Shown here: positions 24,602 to 34,267 of the stretch, one piece after another
Layout: each line of letters begins with the position of its first letter
How positions within the stretch are numbered: the first letter of the stretch is position 1
Origin: Niastella sp. OAS944
GTDB lineage: Bacteria > Bacteroidota > Bacteroidia > Chitinophagales > Chitinophagaceae
Reading direction: 5' to 3'
DNA length: 64,000 nt
Assembly (NCBI GenBank): GCA_024809215.1
Contig: JANUBW010000001.1
Location: 2,460,841 to 2,524,840 of the forward strand
Notes under the pieces: model-generated
The model's input: the letters and a program-made list of their open reading frames with translations, nothing else
What the model was told of the DNA's origin: nothing
Databases searched by the model: none
Position numbers and translations under genes: made by a program

Positions 24602-24874
24602 AGGTTGATCGTTGCAGCGCTGCAATGACTCATTGTAAGCTTACAACGACTTAATTCAACCGTACAACGGGGCATTGCAACCAGCTTTTGATGCGTTGCA
24701 GGCGAGCAACGCCCTAAAACAAGCATACTATGGCCTATTTCAACCAGACTATGATACGTTGCAGGCGTACAATGGTTTAAATTAATCTGGCAACGAGTTG
24801 TTACAACCTGTTTTGGTGCATTGAAGGCTTACAATAGGTTAAAATAAGTTTGCAATAAGACTTTGCAATCAAAC
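24602..24874. repeat. Tandem array, exact 21-nt period, 13 diverged units
   Basis: It directly follows the 20-nt array. Units include CAACGACTTAATTCAACCGTA (24644), CAACGGGGCATTGCAACCAGC (24665), CTATGATACGTTGCAGGCGTA (24749) and CAACGAGTTGTTACAACCTGT (24791) (first 20 or so bases are diagnostic). A higher-order 63-nt period (three units) is visible: CAACC followed by A/T-G recurs at 24678, 24741 and 24804. A possible fourteenth unit runs to 24895. Confidence 0.85.
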
Positions 24875-25032
24875 ATAGGCGCCATGGTGGCAATAATGGG
24901 AAAAAACAATCAAACCCTGTGTAAAAACAAGTGATGAACGAGCAGAACAAGCTATGCAGCATTCCTTTCCGCAGCTGCAGCACCCACGTGAGGCTGCAAT
25001 TAACTCAAAAACAAAACAACAGAATAACTGAA

Positions 25033-25118
25033 TAACTTTTTAACCTATAAACCAAAAACTATAAACTTTGAACGAAGAGCCTTGTTTTGGGAACTATGAA
25101 CAGTGAACTATGAACTTA
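25033..25118. repeat. 7-nt degenerate tandem tracts reaching a stop codon
   Basis: 25033-25074: TAACTTT, TTAACCT, ATAAACC, AAAAACT, ATAAACT, TTGAACG. 25091-25118: GAACTAT, GAACAGT, GAACTAT, GAACTTA. The permease stop codon (25116-25118) is the end of the last unit. Confidence 0.8.
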
Positions 25119-26390
25119 CTCATACCTCAATGCTTCAATAGGATTCAGCTTCGCAGCCTTTATTGCAGGATACAAACCGGCCAGCAAACCCACCAGCGAA
25201 CAAATAAACACACCGGTAAACACCCAATCCCACGGAATTACAAAGCTGGTGCTTAATAATATGCCTACTACATTCCCTAAAATAATACCCAACACAATAC
25301 CAATGGCAGCGCCCAGCAGGCTGATGATGATGGATTCGTACAGGAACTGATAACGTACATTCTTTCTTTTTCCACCAATGGCTTTTACCAGTCCAATCTC
25401 TTTGGTGCGTTCGGTTACGGCAACCAGCATAATATTCATTAACCCAATAGCAGCGCCTACCAGGGTAATAACCCCAATAAGCAATGCAGCCATGGTAATA
25501 AAACTAAGGTTACGAATAAGCATTTCGGCAAAGCTGTCGCTTTTATCAATGGTAAAGTTGTCGGTTTCCGATACCGTTAGTTTGCGAATGTTGCGAAAAT
25601 CGCCGGTAGCTTCGCCAATGGCGCCGTCAATAAGTTTTATATCGGCCACCTTTACCTGAATATTAAATGATGCGTTGGGATTGTTATTAAAGAACCGGCG
25701 CACATTGGTGTATGAGGTAATAATGATATTATCGAGGCTGCGCCCAAAAGTAGAGCCCTTGGGTTTTAAGGTGCCTATCACCCGGAATGGAATGTTATTG
25801 ATGCGAATGATCTTATCGAGCGGCCGTTCAAAGCTTTCGCCAAAGAAACGGGTAGCTACATCCTTCCCTATTAAACATACATTACGGCTCGATTGAATAT
25901 CCAATGTATTCAGATCGCGGCCATATGAAACAGTAAACCCATTCAGGTTAGTATAGTTCTCATCGCCACCAACCACCCATACGTTAGGGTTGGTTTTTTT
26001 ATTTTCGTAGGCAATAATGGCATCGCGGGCGCCCATTAAATTGGTGCTTATCAATGCCGGAAATTCGTAGGTTTGTTTAAACGCTTCGGCCTGTTTTTCG
26101 GTAATGGGCTTACCCATGTTCGATTTCTTCTCTTTTTTCGCCCCCTTCTTTTCCTTCTTTACTTCGTCGTTATTAAAATGCCGGCGCGGTTCCTGGTAGC
26201 GGATGGTAAAACCCATGGCTCCCATGCTTGAAAAGCTTTCTAAAAACTTTTGCCTAATGGCTACTATGGCAGTATTTATACCAATAAGCGCAGTAATACC
26301 CAGGGCTATAATGGCCACAGTAATACCCGTACGCAATTTGTTACTGCGTACCGTACGAAATGACAAAGAGAGTGTATCGCGAAGTGTCAT
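25116..26390 (-). CDS. MacB/FtsX-type ABC transporter permease
   Basis: 424 residues with the MacB-like plan. One N-terminal membrane helix (about 18-42, [20 protein letters not shown]) is followed by a large periplasmic domain (about 45-290) carrying a Lys-rich insertion ([16 protein letters not shown]). Three C-terminal helices (about 290-420) complete the FtsX domain and end [10 protein letters not shown]. No ATPase gene is adjacent; it must use a partner encoded elsewhere. The substrate is unknown. Confidence 0.88.
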   Translation of the reverse strand: MTLRDTLSLSFRTVRSNKLRTGITVAIIALGITALIGINTAIVAIRQKFLESFSSMGAMGFTIRYQEPRRHFNNDEVKKEKKGAKKEKKSNMGKPITEKQAEAFKQTYEFPALISTNLMGARDAIIAYENKKTNPNVWVVGGDENYTNLNGFTVSYGRDLNTLDIQSSRNVCLIGKDVATRFFGESFERPLDKIIRINNIPFRVIGTLKPKGSTFGRSLDNIIITSYTNVRRFFNNNPNASFNIQVKVADIKLIDGAIGEATGDFRNIRKLTVSETDNFTIDKSDSFAEMLIRNLSFITMAALLIGVITLVGAAIGLMNIMLVAVTERTKEIGLVKAIGGKRKNVRYQFLYESIIISLLGAAIGIVLGIILGNVVGILLSTSFVIPWDWVFTGVFICSLVGLLAGLYPAIKAAKLNPIEALRYE

Positions 26391-26470
26391 ACTGAATTAG
26401 TGAGCCTAATTTATGAAATATTACGGGGCTTTGGGTAGAAGTTGGATGAGTGGTGAACAGGCCATAAAAA

Positions 26471-26500
26471 AGATGTGCCCCGATAGATCGGGGCACATCT
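26471..26500 (-). terminator. Terminator of the nuo operon
   Basis: AGATGTGCCCCGAT and ATCGGGGCACATCT form a perfect 14-bp inverted repeat around AG. On the minus strand it is followed by six T. Confidence 0.9.
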
Positions 26501-26520
26501 AAATATTATAATTCTTTAAC

Positions 26521-27906
26521 CTACAGGAAGAAGATATTCGACAACTGATCGAGCAGCCAGTGCGGGAAAATACCCAGCAAAATAACCACCGCTGCAATGG
26601 CAATAAGCAGCCCGTTAAACCCTTTAGAAGTTTCAATTTCCTGGGGTTCGCCATCTTTAAAATACATGGCCTGTATAACGCGGAAGTAATAGTACACGCT
26701 GATGGCAGCACACAACACACCTACAATAACCAGCCACAAAACGTTTCCATTGTTAACGGCCGCCGATAACATGTAGAACTTGGCCCAAAAGCCAGCTGTT
26801 GCAGGAATACCAGCCAATGATAACAGGAAGATGGTATTGGTAGCAGCCAGCACGGGTTGGCGTTTTGCCAGTCCGTTAAAGCCTTCGAACGTATAATCTT
26901 TCATTTTCAGCAGAATGGCAAAAATACCAATGGTAGCCAGGCTGTATGCAGCAGCGTAGAAGATCATACCTTCTTTTGCCATATCGTTCATTGCCACCAG
27001 GGCAAACAGCATAAAGCCGGCCTGGGCAATACTTGAATACGACAGCATTCTTTTAACGCTTTGCTGAAACACTGCGGTAATGTTACCTATGAGCAGGGTT
27101 GCCGCAGTGATAATAGCTGCCAGCATTTGCCATTGTGCTTTTATTTCGCCAAAACAGCCTTCGAACAAGCGAATGAAGGCAATAAAGCCGGCCACCTTTA
27201 CAATGGTTGCCATAAATGAGGTAAACACGGTAGGCGCTCCATCATAAGCATCGGGCGTCCAGAAGTGGAAAGGTACAGCCGAAACCTTAAACGACATGGC
27301 GAATAACAGCAACAACAAACCAGCTGCTATCATGGGTGTTAACTGCGTAGTGCCGGTGCGAATAACTTCCATATCGAAGCTGCCTTTTACACCATAGATA
27401 AGCGTTATACCCATGAGCATGATACCGGTTGAAAAAGAACCCATGAGGAAGTATTTCAGCGCCGCCTCATTGCTTTTCAAATTGCGTTTATCGCTACCGG
27501 TTAAAATGTATAAAGGAATAGAAATGATCTCGATACCCAGGAACAGCATCAGCAGTGAGTTGAATGCCGATACAATGGAGATGCCGCACAGCACAAAAAA
27601 TATCAATGCAAAGTACTCAGCCAGGTTCACCCCTACCCGCTCCATATCGCGGCCCGATAGCAGGAAGTAGATCCAGGTACTGGCAAAGGCAATGGTATTG
27701 AACAGCAGGCCAAACACATCGAAGGCCAGCATGCCTTTTACGTTCACATCAAAAAAATGATAGCCGCCCAGGTCGAGCACATTGGCTATTATCAACCCCA
27801 GCAGGCCAATAATGGCTACGTTGCGTACAGCGGTTTTACTATTTGTGAACACGCCACAAAACATCATCACTACACCCAGAACAGCCGATATTACAATTGC
27901 ATTCAT
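26521..27906 (-). CDS. nuoN: NADH-quinone oxidoreductase subunit N
   Basis: Antiporter-like membrane subunit of complex I, one of three proton-pumping modules with L and M. 461 residues, about 13-14 membrane helices. The conserved Glu and Lys residues of the family lie in LFLGIEIISIPLYIL and in the LFAMSFKVSAVPFHFWTPDAYDGAP segment. It is the last gene of the nuo operon. Confidence 0.95.
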   Translation of the reverse strand: MNAIVISAVLGVVMMFCGVFTNSKTAVRNVAIIGLLGLIIANVLDLGGYHFFDVNVKGMLAFDVFGLLFNTIAFASTWIYFLLSGRDMERVGVNLAEYFALIFFVLCGISIVSAFNSLLMLFLGIEIISIPLYILTGSDKRNLKSNEAALKYFLMGSFSTGIMLMGITLIYGVKGSFDMEVIRTGTTQLTPMIAAGLLLLLFAMSFKVSAVPFHFWTPDAYDGAPTVFTSFMATIVKVAGFIAFIRLFEGCFGEIKAQWQMLAAIITAATLLIGNITAVFQQSVKRMLSYSSIAQAGFMLFALVAMNDMAKEGMIFYAAAYSLATIGIFAILLKMKDYTFEGFNGLAKRQPVLAATNTIFLLSLAGIPATAGFWAKFYMLSAAVNNGNVLWLVIVGVLCAAISVYYYFRVIQAMYFKDGEPQEIETSKGFNGLLIAIAAVVILLGIFPHWLLDQLSNIFFL

Positions 27907-27928
27907 AAGTCAATAACTAAACGTTCTA

Positions 27929-29395
27929 CTAAGGTAATTTGATAAACATTTTTGAGTAAATGGCATCTACCGCATGCTTCGTTGCTTCGATCATTGGTTT
28001 TGGATAAACACCCATTACCACAATGCCTATCAGTAATACAACCAGCACAAACTTTTCATTTACCCGAATGTCGCGGGCATTGGCAGTTAACGTACTGGTA
28101 TTGCCATACAATACTTTCTGGATCATATTGAGCGTATATATAGCCGACAGAATGATGCTAACACCACCCGCTACCATAAATATGTAATGGTAGTTAGATG
28201 CTTTTGAACCAAACACGCCATTGAACATCATGAACTCACCAATAAAGGCATTGGTCAATGGCAGGGCCACGTTAGCAAGCGACACCACCACCAGCATAAT
28301 GGCCAGTCCGGGTGCTTTTTGTGCCAAACCGCCCAGCTCGCTCATTTTACGGGTACCAAACTGACGCTCTATCAGTTCTACTATTATCCACAGACCAATA
28401 ATGTTGATACCGTGGTTGAACATAGCCACCATTACACCCTGTATACCTACTGAAGAGGTAACGAATATGGCCAGCCCCATCAACCCCATGTGGGCAATAG
28501 ATGAATAAGCGATCAGGCGTTTAAGATCGTCTTGCTGCATGGCCACAAATGATGCGTAGATCATTCCGATCACACACATGGAAGCAGCAGGATCGCCCCA
28601 ACCCCACAAACCGACAGGTAATACCGGCGCCAGCCAGCGCAGGATACCAAACACACCCATTTTAACCATGATGCCGCTGAGTACCATTGTAACCGCTGTA
28701 GGCGATTGCTCATAAGCATCGGGCTGCCAGGTATGAAAGGGGAATAAAGGTATTTTAATAGCAAATGCTATAAAGAACAACCAGAACAACCAGCCCTGTG
28801 TAGCGCCGGGCAGGTTCACTTTGTAAAAAGAGCTCATGGCAAATGAATGATCGGCAGTGTGGAAATAGATCCAGATAATACCAACCAGCATCAACAGCGA
28901 GCCAACAAAAGTGTAGATAAAGAATTTGAATGTAGCCGCGATCCTTTTTTCACCACCCCAAATTGAACACAGGAAGTAAGCAGGAATAAGCGCCAGCTCC
29001 CAAAAGAAGTAGAACAACAACGCATCGGAAGCTACAAACACACCCATTAACCCTACCTGCATCAACAGCATAAGGGCATAGAACTTATTTGCATTTCTGT
29101 AAGTTGAATTCCAGGTGGCAATGATTATACCGGGGTAAGCAATACCTGTAAGCAGGCACAACAGCTTGCTCATTCCATCCATGGTAAGTGAGAACCTGCT
29201 ACCCAATGATGGTAACCAGGCCACATCAGTTTGCAGGTACGAGGGGTTGTGTAAAAAAGCTATACCCAATATGGCCACTACCATCGTTACAAGCGAAGTG
29301 AACAATGACCATATCTTCACGCTCTTTTCCTCCTTTATAAGGAATGAAAGCAAACCACTCACCAACGGAATAACTATCAGCAATACAGGTATCAT
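27929..29395 (-). CDS. nuoM: NADH-quinone oxidoreductase subunit M
   Basis: 488 residues, about 14 helices. The pump signature is intact: LFYFFWELALIPAYFLCSIWGG with the essential Glu, and IKIPLFPFHTWQPDAYEQSP with the conserved Lys. It is 22 bp upstream of nuoN and 41 bp downstream of nuoL. Confidence 0.96.
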   Translation of the reverse strand: MIPVLLIVIPLVSGLLSFLIKEEKSVKIWSLFTSLVTMVVAILGIAFLHNPSYLQTDVAWLPSLGSRFSLTMDGMSKLLCLLTGIAYPGIIIATWNSTYRNANKFYALMLLMQVGLMGVFVASDALLFYFFWELALIPAYFLCSIWGGEKRIAATFKFFIYTFVGSLLMLVGIIWIYFHTADHSFAMSSFYKVNLPGATQGWLFWLFFIAFAIKIPLFPFHTWQPDAYEQSPTAVTMVLSGIMVKMGVFGILRWLAPVLPVGLWGWGDPAASMCVIGMIYASFVAMQQDDLKRLIAYSSIAHMGLMGLAIFVTSSVGIQGVMVAMFNHGINIIGLWIIVELIERQFGTRKMSELGGLAQKAPGLAIMLVVVSLANVALPLTNAFIGEFMMFNGVFGSKASNYHYIFMVAGGVSIILSAIYTLNMIQKVLYGNTSTLTANARDIRVNEKFVLVVLLIGIVVMGVYPKPMIEATKHAVDAIYSKMFIKLP

Positions 29396-29436
29396 TATAA
29401 TTTCTTGATTTCTGATTTCGAGATTTAGATCTTATC

Positions 29437-31350
29437 CTATTTCTTTAAGAAGAACGTAACCACAAACAACGCCAGCATACTCAGTACCATCAGCAACACA
29501 TAGTTACCAACCAAACCACTTTGTAACAGGCGAACCTGGCGGCTGCTGTAACTCACCGCACGGCCAACACCATTTACGATCCAGTCAATTATTCTTCTTT
29601 CAAAAATGTTATTCAGGAATTTAGCCAGCCAGTTCATTGGTTTTACAACTGCATAACCATACAGTTCATCTATGTACCATTTGTCGGCCAGCACTTTTCC
29701 AAAACCTGCCGGCTCATGTACTTCGGGCTTTTTGCTGTAACGGAACCAGGCAAATATTACCGCAATCAACGCAAGGCCAACTGAGATCATCATCAAATTG
29801 ATCTCGGTATGGTGCTCAGGCAGTGCAGCCATTTTAATTTCATTCGACTTAGCGAAGATAGGCTCCAGGAAATGCTCCAGTTTGTGCCCGCCTATGTTCA
29901 GCACTTCAGGCGTACCCAGGAAACCACCAGCAGCTGCCAGTATAGCCAGCACTATCAATGGAATGGTCATAGCTGCGGGGCTTTCGTGCAAATGGTGTTT
30001 TTGCTCTTCTGTTCCACGGAAAGAACCACGGAAAGTAGTTGCATATAAACGGAACATATAGAAGGCCGTCATCATTGCGCCGGCAACACCCAGGTAAAAA
30101 TAAATGGGGTCTTTAGCGTAAGCAAAAGCCAGGATCTCGTCTTTTGAGAAGAAACCACTGAACGGCGGTATACCTGCAATAGCTATACAACCAATAAGGA
30201 AAGTGGCATGGGTAATGGGCAGTTTTTTCGACAGGCCACCCATTTTGCGAATGTCCTGCTCATGATGCATGGCATGAATTACAGAACCGGCACCAAGGAA
30301 CAACAGGGCTTTAAAGAAGGCGTGCGTCATTACATGAAATACCGCTCCGGTGTAAGCGCCAACACCTAAACCCAGGAACATATAACCTAACTGGCTCACA
30401 GTACTATAAGCCAGTACTTTTTTAATATCGTTTTGTTTAATGGCAATGGTAGCCGCAAACAACGCTGTAGCCAAACCAATTGCCGCTACTAAACTTTGTG
30501 TGGTTGGCGCCAGGGTATATAAAATGTTGCTGCGCGCGATCATATAAATACCGGCGGTAACCATGGTTGCCGCGTGGATCAGTGCCGATACAGGTGTAGG
30601 ACCCGCCATGGCATCGGGCAGCCAGGTATATAAAGGTATTTGTGCACTTTTACCGCAGGCACCTACAAACAGTAAGATGGTAATACCGGTAATATCAACA
30701 GGTGTTAATTTGGTAAACAGATCGAACACTCCGGTACCTTCGGCTGTAGTATATGTAACGGTGCCCAGTTTTGCAATAAGCCAGAAGATGGCGATCAAAA
30801 AACCAAGGTCACCAATACGGTTCATGATAAAGGCCTTCTTGGCTGCATTGTTGTATTCAGTGTTCTTGAACCAGTAACCAATAAGGAGGTAAGAACACAA
30901 ACCAACACCTTCCCAGCCAATGAACATGATCACATAGTTGGCGCCCAGTACAAGCAGCAGCATGGAGAACACGAACAGGTTGAGGTATGCGAAGTAACGG
31001 CCATAATGCTCTTCCCGCTCTTCGTGCATATAGGCGGCTGAGTATACATGTATCAGAAAACCGATACCCGTAATGATCAGCAGGAAGAGAGAAGAAAGCT
31101 GGTCTATTTGAAATGCAAAAGGAATTGATAAAGAGCCGTAGCTGATAAAGTCGAACAGGTTGGCAACATGGGTGTTCCCGTTCTTTACCTCAGTAAAAAG
31201 CAGCACACTCACTAAAAACGAAGCTAATACCATACCGCTGCCAATGATACTGATCAACGGTTTGGAAAGTTGTTTTCTGAGCAAACCATTGATCAGAAAG
31301 CCAACCAGTGGAAAAAAGGGAACCAGCCAAACTAATTGTAACACGTTCAT
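29437..31350 (-). CDS. nuoL: NADH-quinone oxidoreductase subunit L
   Basis: 637 residues. Antiporter-like core with MFIGWEGVGLCSYLLIGYW, GKSAQIPLYTWLPDAMAGPTPVSALIHAATMV (given here as a motif run across residues about 225-256; key Lys and His). It ends with the lateral amphipathic helix and a final membrane helix typical of NuoL. It lies at the distal end of the membrane arm. Confidence 0.96.
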   Translation of the reverse strand: MNVLQLVWLVPFFPLVGFLINGLLRKQLSKPLISIIGSGMVLASFLVSVLLFTEVKNGNTHVANLFDFISYGSLSIPFAFQIDQLSSLFLLIITGIGFLIHVYSAAYMHEEREEHYGRYFAYLNLFVFSMLLLVLGANYVIMFIGWEGVGLCSYLLIGYWFKNTEYNNAAKKAFIMNRIGDLGFLIAIFWLIAKLGTVTYTTAEGTGVFDLFTKLTPVDITGITILLFVGACGKSAQIPLYTWLPDAMAGPTPVSALIHAATMVTAGIYMIARSNILYTLAPTTQSLVAAIGLATALFAATIAIKQNDIKKVLAYSTVSQLGYMFLGLGVGAYTGAVFHVMTHAFFKALLFLGAGSVIHAMHHEQDIRKMGGLSKKLPITHATFLIGCIAIAGIPPFSGFFSKDEILAFAYAKDPIYFYLGVAGAMMTAFYMFRLYATTFRGSFRGTEEQKHHLHESPAAMTIPLIVLAILAAAGGFLGTPEVLNIGGHKLEHFLEPIFAKSNEIKMAALPEHHTEINLMMISVGLALIAVIFAWFRYSKKPEVHEPAGFGKVLADKWYIDELYGYAVVKPMNWLAKFLNNIFERRIIDWIVNGVGRAVSYSSRQVRLLQSGLVGNYVLLMVLSMLALFVVTFFLKK

Positions 31351-31403
31351 ACAGTTTTAAGCTTAACACTAAATACTCAACGCAACTTTCGGCGTTAGAC
31401 GTT

Positions 31404-31733
31404 TTAGTGCTTTAACCTGTTTAAAAAATTTACATCCACCGAATGCGTATTGCGATACATCATTACAATAATGGCCAGTCCCACACTTACCTCGGCAGCA
31501 GCCACCACCATAATGAAGAATACGAAAAGTTGTCCGTCGATACCGGCAGAAGCGCTTTTACCAACACCAGCCACATGGTGCATTTTTGAAAATGCTACCA
31601 GCAACAGGTTCACGGCATTCAACATAAGCTCAATGCACATGAAGATGATTATGGCATTACGGCGGGCCAGTACACCCACAATACCTATACAAAAAAGGGC
31701 AATAGCCAGGTAGATATATCTTTCAATTAACAT
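31404..31733 (-). CDS. nuoK: NADH-quinone oxidoreductase subunit K
   Basis: 109 residues, three membrane helices. The conserved Glu of the E-channel is in [17 protein letters not shown], and the second is in [12 protein letters not shown]. The internal Gly/Ser-rich loop ([12 protein letters not shown]) is usual for Bacteroidota copies. Confidence 0.95.
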   Translation of the reverse strand: MLIERYIYLAIALFCIGIVGVLARRNAIIIFMCIELMLNAVNLLLVAFSKMHHVAGVGKSASAGIDGQLFVFFIMVVAAAEVSVGLAIIVMMYRNTHSVDVNFLNRLKH

Positions 31734-31746
31734 AAGTCTCTTTTAA

Positions 31747-31890
31747 AAATCTCAAATTCCAAATCTCAAGATCCAAACAAATTCCAAATCTCAAATTTCA
31801 AGTTCCAAAGAAATCTCAATTCTCAAAGGCTTCCGGAATTTGGTGCTTTGTATTTATATTTTTGGTTCTTGGTGCTTGGTGCTTGGTGCT
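31747..31890. repeat. 7-nt degenerate tandem tracts between nuoK and nuoJ
   Basis: 31747-31824: AAATCTC, AAATTCC, AAATCTC, AAGATCC, an 11-nt step, AAATCTC, AAATTTC, AAGTTCC, an 11-nt step, AATTCTC. 31862-31889: TTGGTTC, TTGGTGC, TTGGTGC, TTGGTGC, reaching the nuoJ stop codon (31891-31893) within one base. The spacer must be transcribed within the operon. Confidence 0.85.
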
Positions 31891-32388
31891 TTATTTCTTA
31901 CCGATAACAACGGCACCAACCATGGCACTCAGGAACAGCACGCTGCTTATTTCAAAAGGCACTACGTAATCGGTGAACAGGGCTTTACCCAGGTTTTTGA
32001 TCAAACCAATATCACCGGTGCCCAGCAACGCTACTTTACCTTTTACTTCGGCCTGCTTTAATGCAGCCACCAGTACCAGCAACAGGCATCCGCCTGCTAC
32101 TACCCCGGCCAGCTTAAGCCATTTATTCTTTTGTGGTTCGGTTTCGGCATTCAGGTTCATTAACATGATCACAAACAGGAACAATACCATAATGGCGCCT
32201 GCATAAACGATCAGGTTTACAATACCAATGAACTGGGCATTCATTAAAATATAATGGCCCGAAATTGCAAAGAAGGTAACAATGAGCCACAATACACTAT
32301 GTACCGGGTTACGACTGATAACCACCATTATGGCGCTGCCCAGTGCCATTGCACTTAAAGCATAAAATAATACTTGCGATATATCCAT
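31891..32388 (-). CDS. nuoJ: NADH-quinone oxidoreductase subunit J
   Basis: 165 residues, five membrane helices. The characteristic helix 3 segment MNAQFIGIVNLIVYAGAIMV contains the pi-bulge Tyr region. The long 157-bp gap to nuoK is filled by 7-nt tracts. Confidence 0.94.
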   Translation of the reverse strand: MDISQVLFYALSAMALGSAIMVVISRNPVHSVLWLIVTFFAISGHYILMNAQFIGIVNLIVYAGAIMVLFLFVIMLMNLNAETEPQKNKWLKLAGVVAGGCLLLVLVAALKQAEVKGKVALLGTGDIGLIKNLGKALFTDYVVPFEISSVLFLSAMVGAVVIGKK

Positions 32389-32406
32389 TGCAGCTTGTGT
32401 GTTCTG

Positions 32407-32955
32407 TTAATTGGAATTTGCTTTCCGGTTACCAATAGCTTTCGCGTATTCACCGGGATTTTCTTTAGGGCTGGGGATCAACAGATCCTCTTTTCCGTAT
32501 ATAAAGCCTTTACGCTGATAGTTTGATGGCGCAAAAGTTTCACTCAGGTAAATGGCGTCTTTCGGACAAGCCTCTTCACACAATCCGCAGAAGATACAAC
32601 GCAACATGTTGATCTCGTACTTAGCGGCATACTTCTCTTCGCGATACTTGTTCTCTTCGCCTGGTAAGCGTTCGGCAGCTTCCATGGTTATGGCTTCGGC
32701 CGGACAAGCCAGCGCGCACAAACCACAGGCGGTACAACGTTCGCGTCCATCTTCATCGCGGTTAAGGATGTGCAAACCACGGAATACCGGGCTAAACGGG
32801 CGTTTTTCCTCGGGATAGCTGATGGTCGCTTTCTTTTTAAATAGATGCTTTAAGGTGATCAGCATACCCTTTGCAATACTCCACATGTAGAGTTTCTCTA
32901 CAACCGTCATGGGTTTGCGATCAACCGGTTTAGCTCTGTTTGTTAATGCTTGCAT
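32407..32955 (-). CDS. nuoI: NADH-quinone oxidoreductase subunit I
   Basis: 182 residues, carrying iron-sulfur clusters N6a and N6b. The two ferredoxin motifs are CTACGLCALACPAEAI and CIFCGLCEEACPKDAI. An amphipathic N-terminus attaches it to NuoH at the membrane. Confidence 0.96.
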   Translation of the reverse strand: MQALTNRAKPVDRKPMTVVEKLYMWSIAKGMLITLKHLFKKKATISYPEEKRPFSPVFRGLHILNRDEDGRERCTACGLCALACPAEAITMEAAERLPGEENKYREEKYAAKYEINMLRCIFCGLCEEACPKDAIYLSETFAPSNYQRKGFIYGKEDLLIPSPKENPGEYAKAIGNRKANSN

Positions 32956-33025
32956 TTATAATCAATTAAGTCAGAATCACAAATTTCAACGTCGGGCAAA
33001 AGTATCTTTTCCTTTCAATACAGCC

Positions 33026-34099
33026 TTAAAATTTCCAGCCGTTGTTCTTCAACAATACCAGTGCAGCGGTAACGATCATGTTGATAAGGCTTAAAGGGAT
33101 CAACCCCTTCCAGCCCAGGTTCATCAACTGGTCGTATCGGAAGCGCGGGATGGTCCAACGCACCCACATGAATATGAAGATGAAGATCACCACTTTAATG
33201 ATCAATGACAGTCCCTGGAACAGGGCCATCAGGTTTACCCCAACACTTTGTGTAAGGTTGGCATCGTTAATGAACGGAATATCATAGCCACCAAAGAACA
33301 GGGTTGCCATTACCACACTGCTGATGAACATGTTGATGTATTCGGCAAACAGGTAAAAACCCAGTTTCATAGATGAATATTCCTGGTGATATCCAAAGTT
33401 CAATTCGTTTTCTGCTTCGGGTAAATCGAAAGGTGTACGGTTACATTCTGCAAAGGCGCACACAAAGAAGATAAAGAAGCCCAATGGCTGATAAAATACA
33501 TTGTACCAGCTGTCGAGCTGTTGGCCAACGATCTCACTCATCTTCAAAGAACCGGTGAGCATCAGTAAGGCGATCAGCGAAAGGCCCATAGGCAGTTCAT
33601 AACTGATAACCTGCGAAGCGCCACGCAGGGCGGCCATCAGTGAGAATTTGTTGTTTGAGGCCCAGCCCCCGATCATAATTCCATAAACACCCATGCTCAC
33701 AACACCAAACACATATAATATTCCAATATTGATATCGGCGATCTGCAGGTTTACTTCGCGACCAAAGAAATTGATCTTTCCGCCCCAGGGTATAACGGCC
33801 GATGTCATCATAGCGGCCAGCATGGCCAAACAGGGGCCTAAAATGAACAGGAAGCGGTTTGAGGTGTTAGGTATTATCTCCTCTTTCATGAAGAGTTTCA
33901 ACCCGTCGGCCAGTGGTTGCAAAAGACCAAAAGGTCCTGCGCGGTTAGGTCCGCGACGGTCCTGAATAAAGGCAGCTACTTTACGTTCGGCATAAGTTTC
34001 ATACATGGCAATTACCAATGATATGGAAACGATGGCAACAATGAGCACCAGTTTCTCAATCACAAAAAACAGGTCAATAGCTAATAAAGCAGAATGCAT
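33026..34099 (-). CDS. nuoH: NADH-quinone oxidoreductase subunit H
   Basis: 357 residues, about eight helices, forming the quinone chamber with NuoB and NuoD. Conserved AERKVAAFIQDRRGPNRAGP and FAECNRTPFDLPEAENEL are present, and FRYDQLMNLGWKGLIPLSL is near the C-terminus. Confidence 0.96.
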   Translation of the reverse strand: MHSALLAIDLFFVIEKLVLIVAIVSISLVIAMYETYAERKVAAFIQDRRGPNRAGPFGLLQPLADGLKLFMKEEIIPNTSNRFLFILGPCLAMLAAMMTSAVIPWGGKINFFGREVNLQIADINIGILYVFGVVSMGVYGIMIGGWASNNKFSLMAALRGASQVISYELPMGLSLIALLMLTGSLKMSEIVGQQLDSWYNVFYQPLGFFIFFVCAFAECNRTPFDLPEAENELNFGYHQEYSSMKLGFYLFAEYINMFISSVVMATLFFGGYDIPFINDANLTQSVGVNLMALFQGLSLIIKVVIFIFIFMWVRWTIPRFRYDQLMNLGWKGLIPLSLINMIVTAALVLLKNNGWKF

Positions 34100-34160
34100 T
34101 TTTCTTATTTATTGAGATCAACGTTAACAACAATCCTTTGTCTTTCTATACTTCCAGGCT

Positions 34161-34261
34161 AGTGGTTAATGGCTAATAGCCAGTGGGGTTTAAATTCGTA
34201 ACTCGCTATCATTTCCAAACCCCTGCATTTCCCACTCGCCATTTACTACTCGCCACTCGCC
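34161..34261. repeat. 7-nt degenerate tandem tracts between nuoH and nuoG
   Basis: 34161-34188: AGTGGTT, AATGGCT, AATAGCC, AGTGGGG. 34234-34261: ACTCGCC, ATTTACT, ACTCGCC, ACTCGCC, ending 6 nt before the nuoG stop codon. Confidence 0.75.
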
Positions 34262-34267
34262 TTTTCC

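Noticed and set aside
24281-24874. CRISPR array
   Set aside because: Units of 20 and 21 nt abut with no spacers and are not identical, and no cas gene is near.
24532-24983. Small minus-strand ORFs over the tandem arrays
   Set aside because: They are chance frames through repeats, with no ribosome-site context or protein family character.
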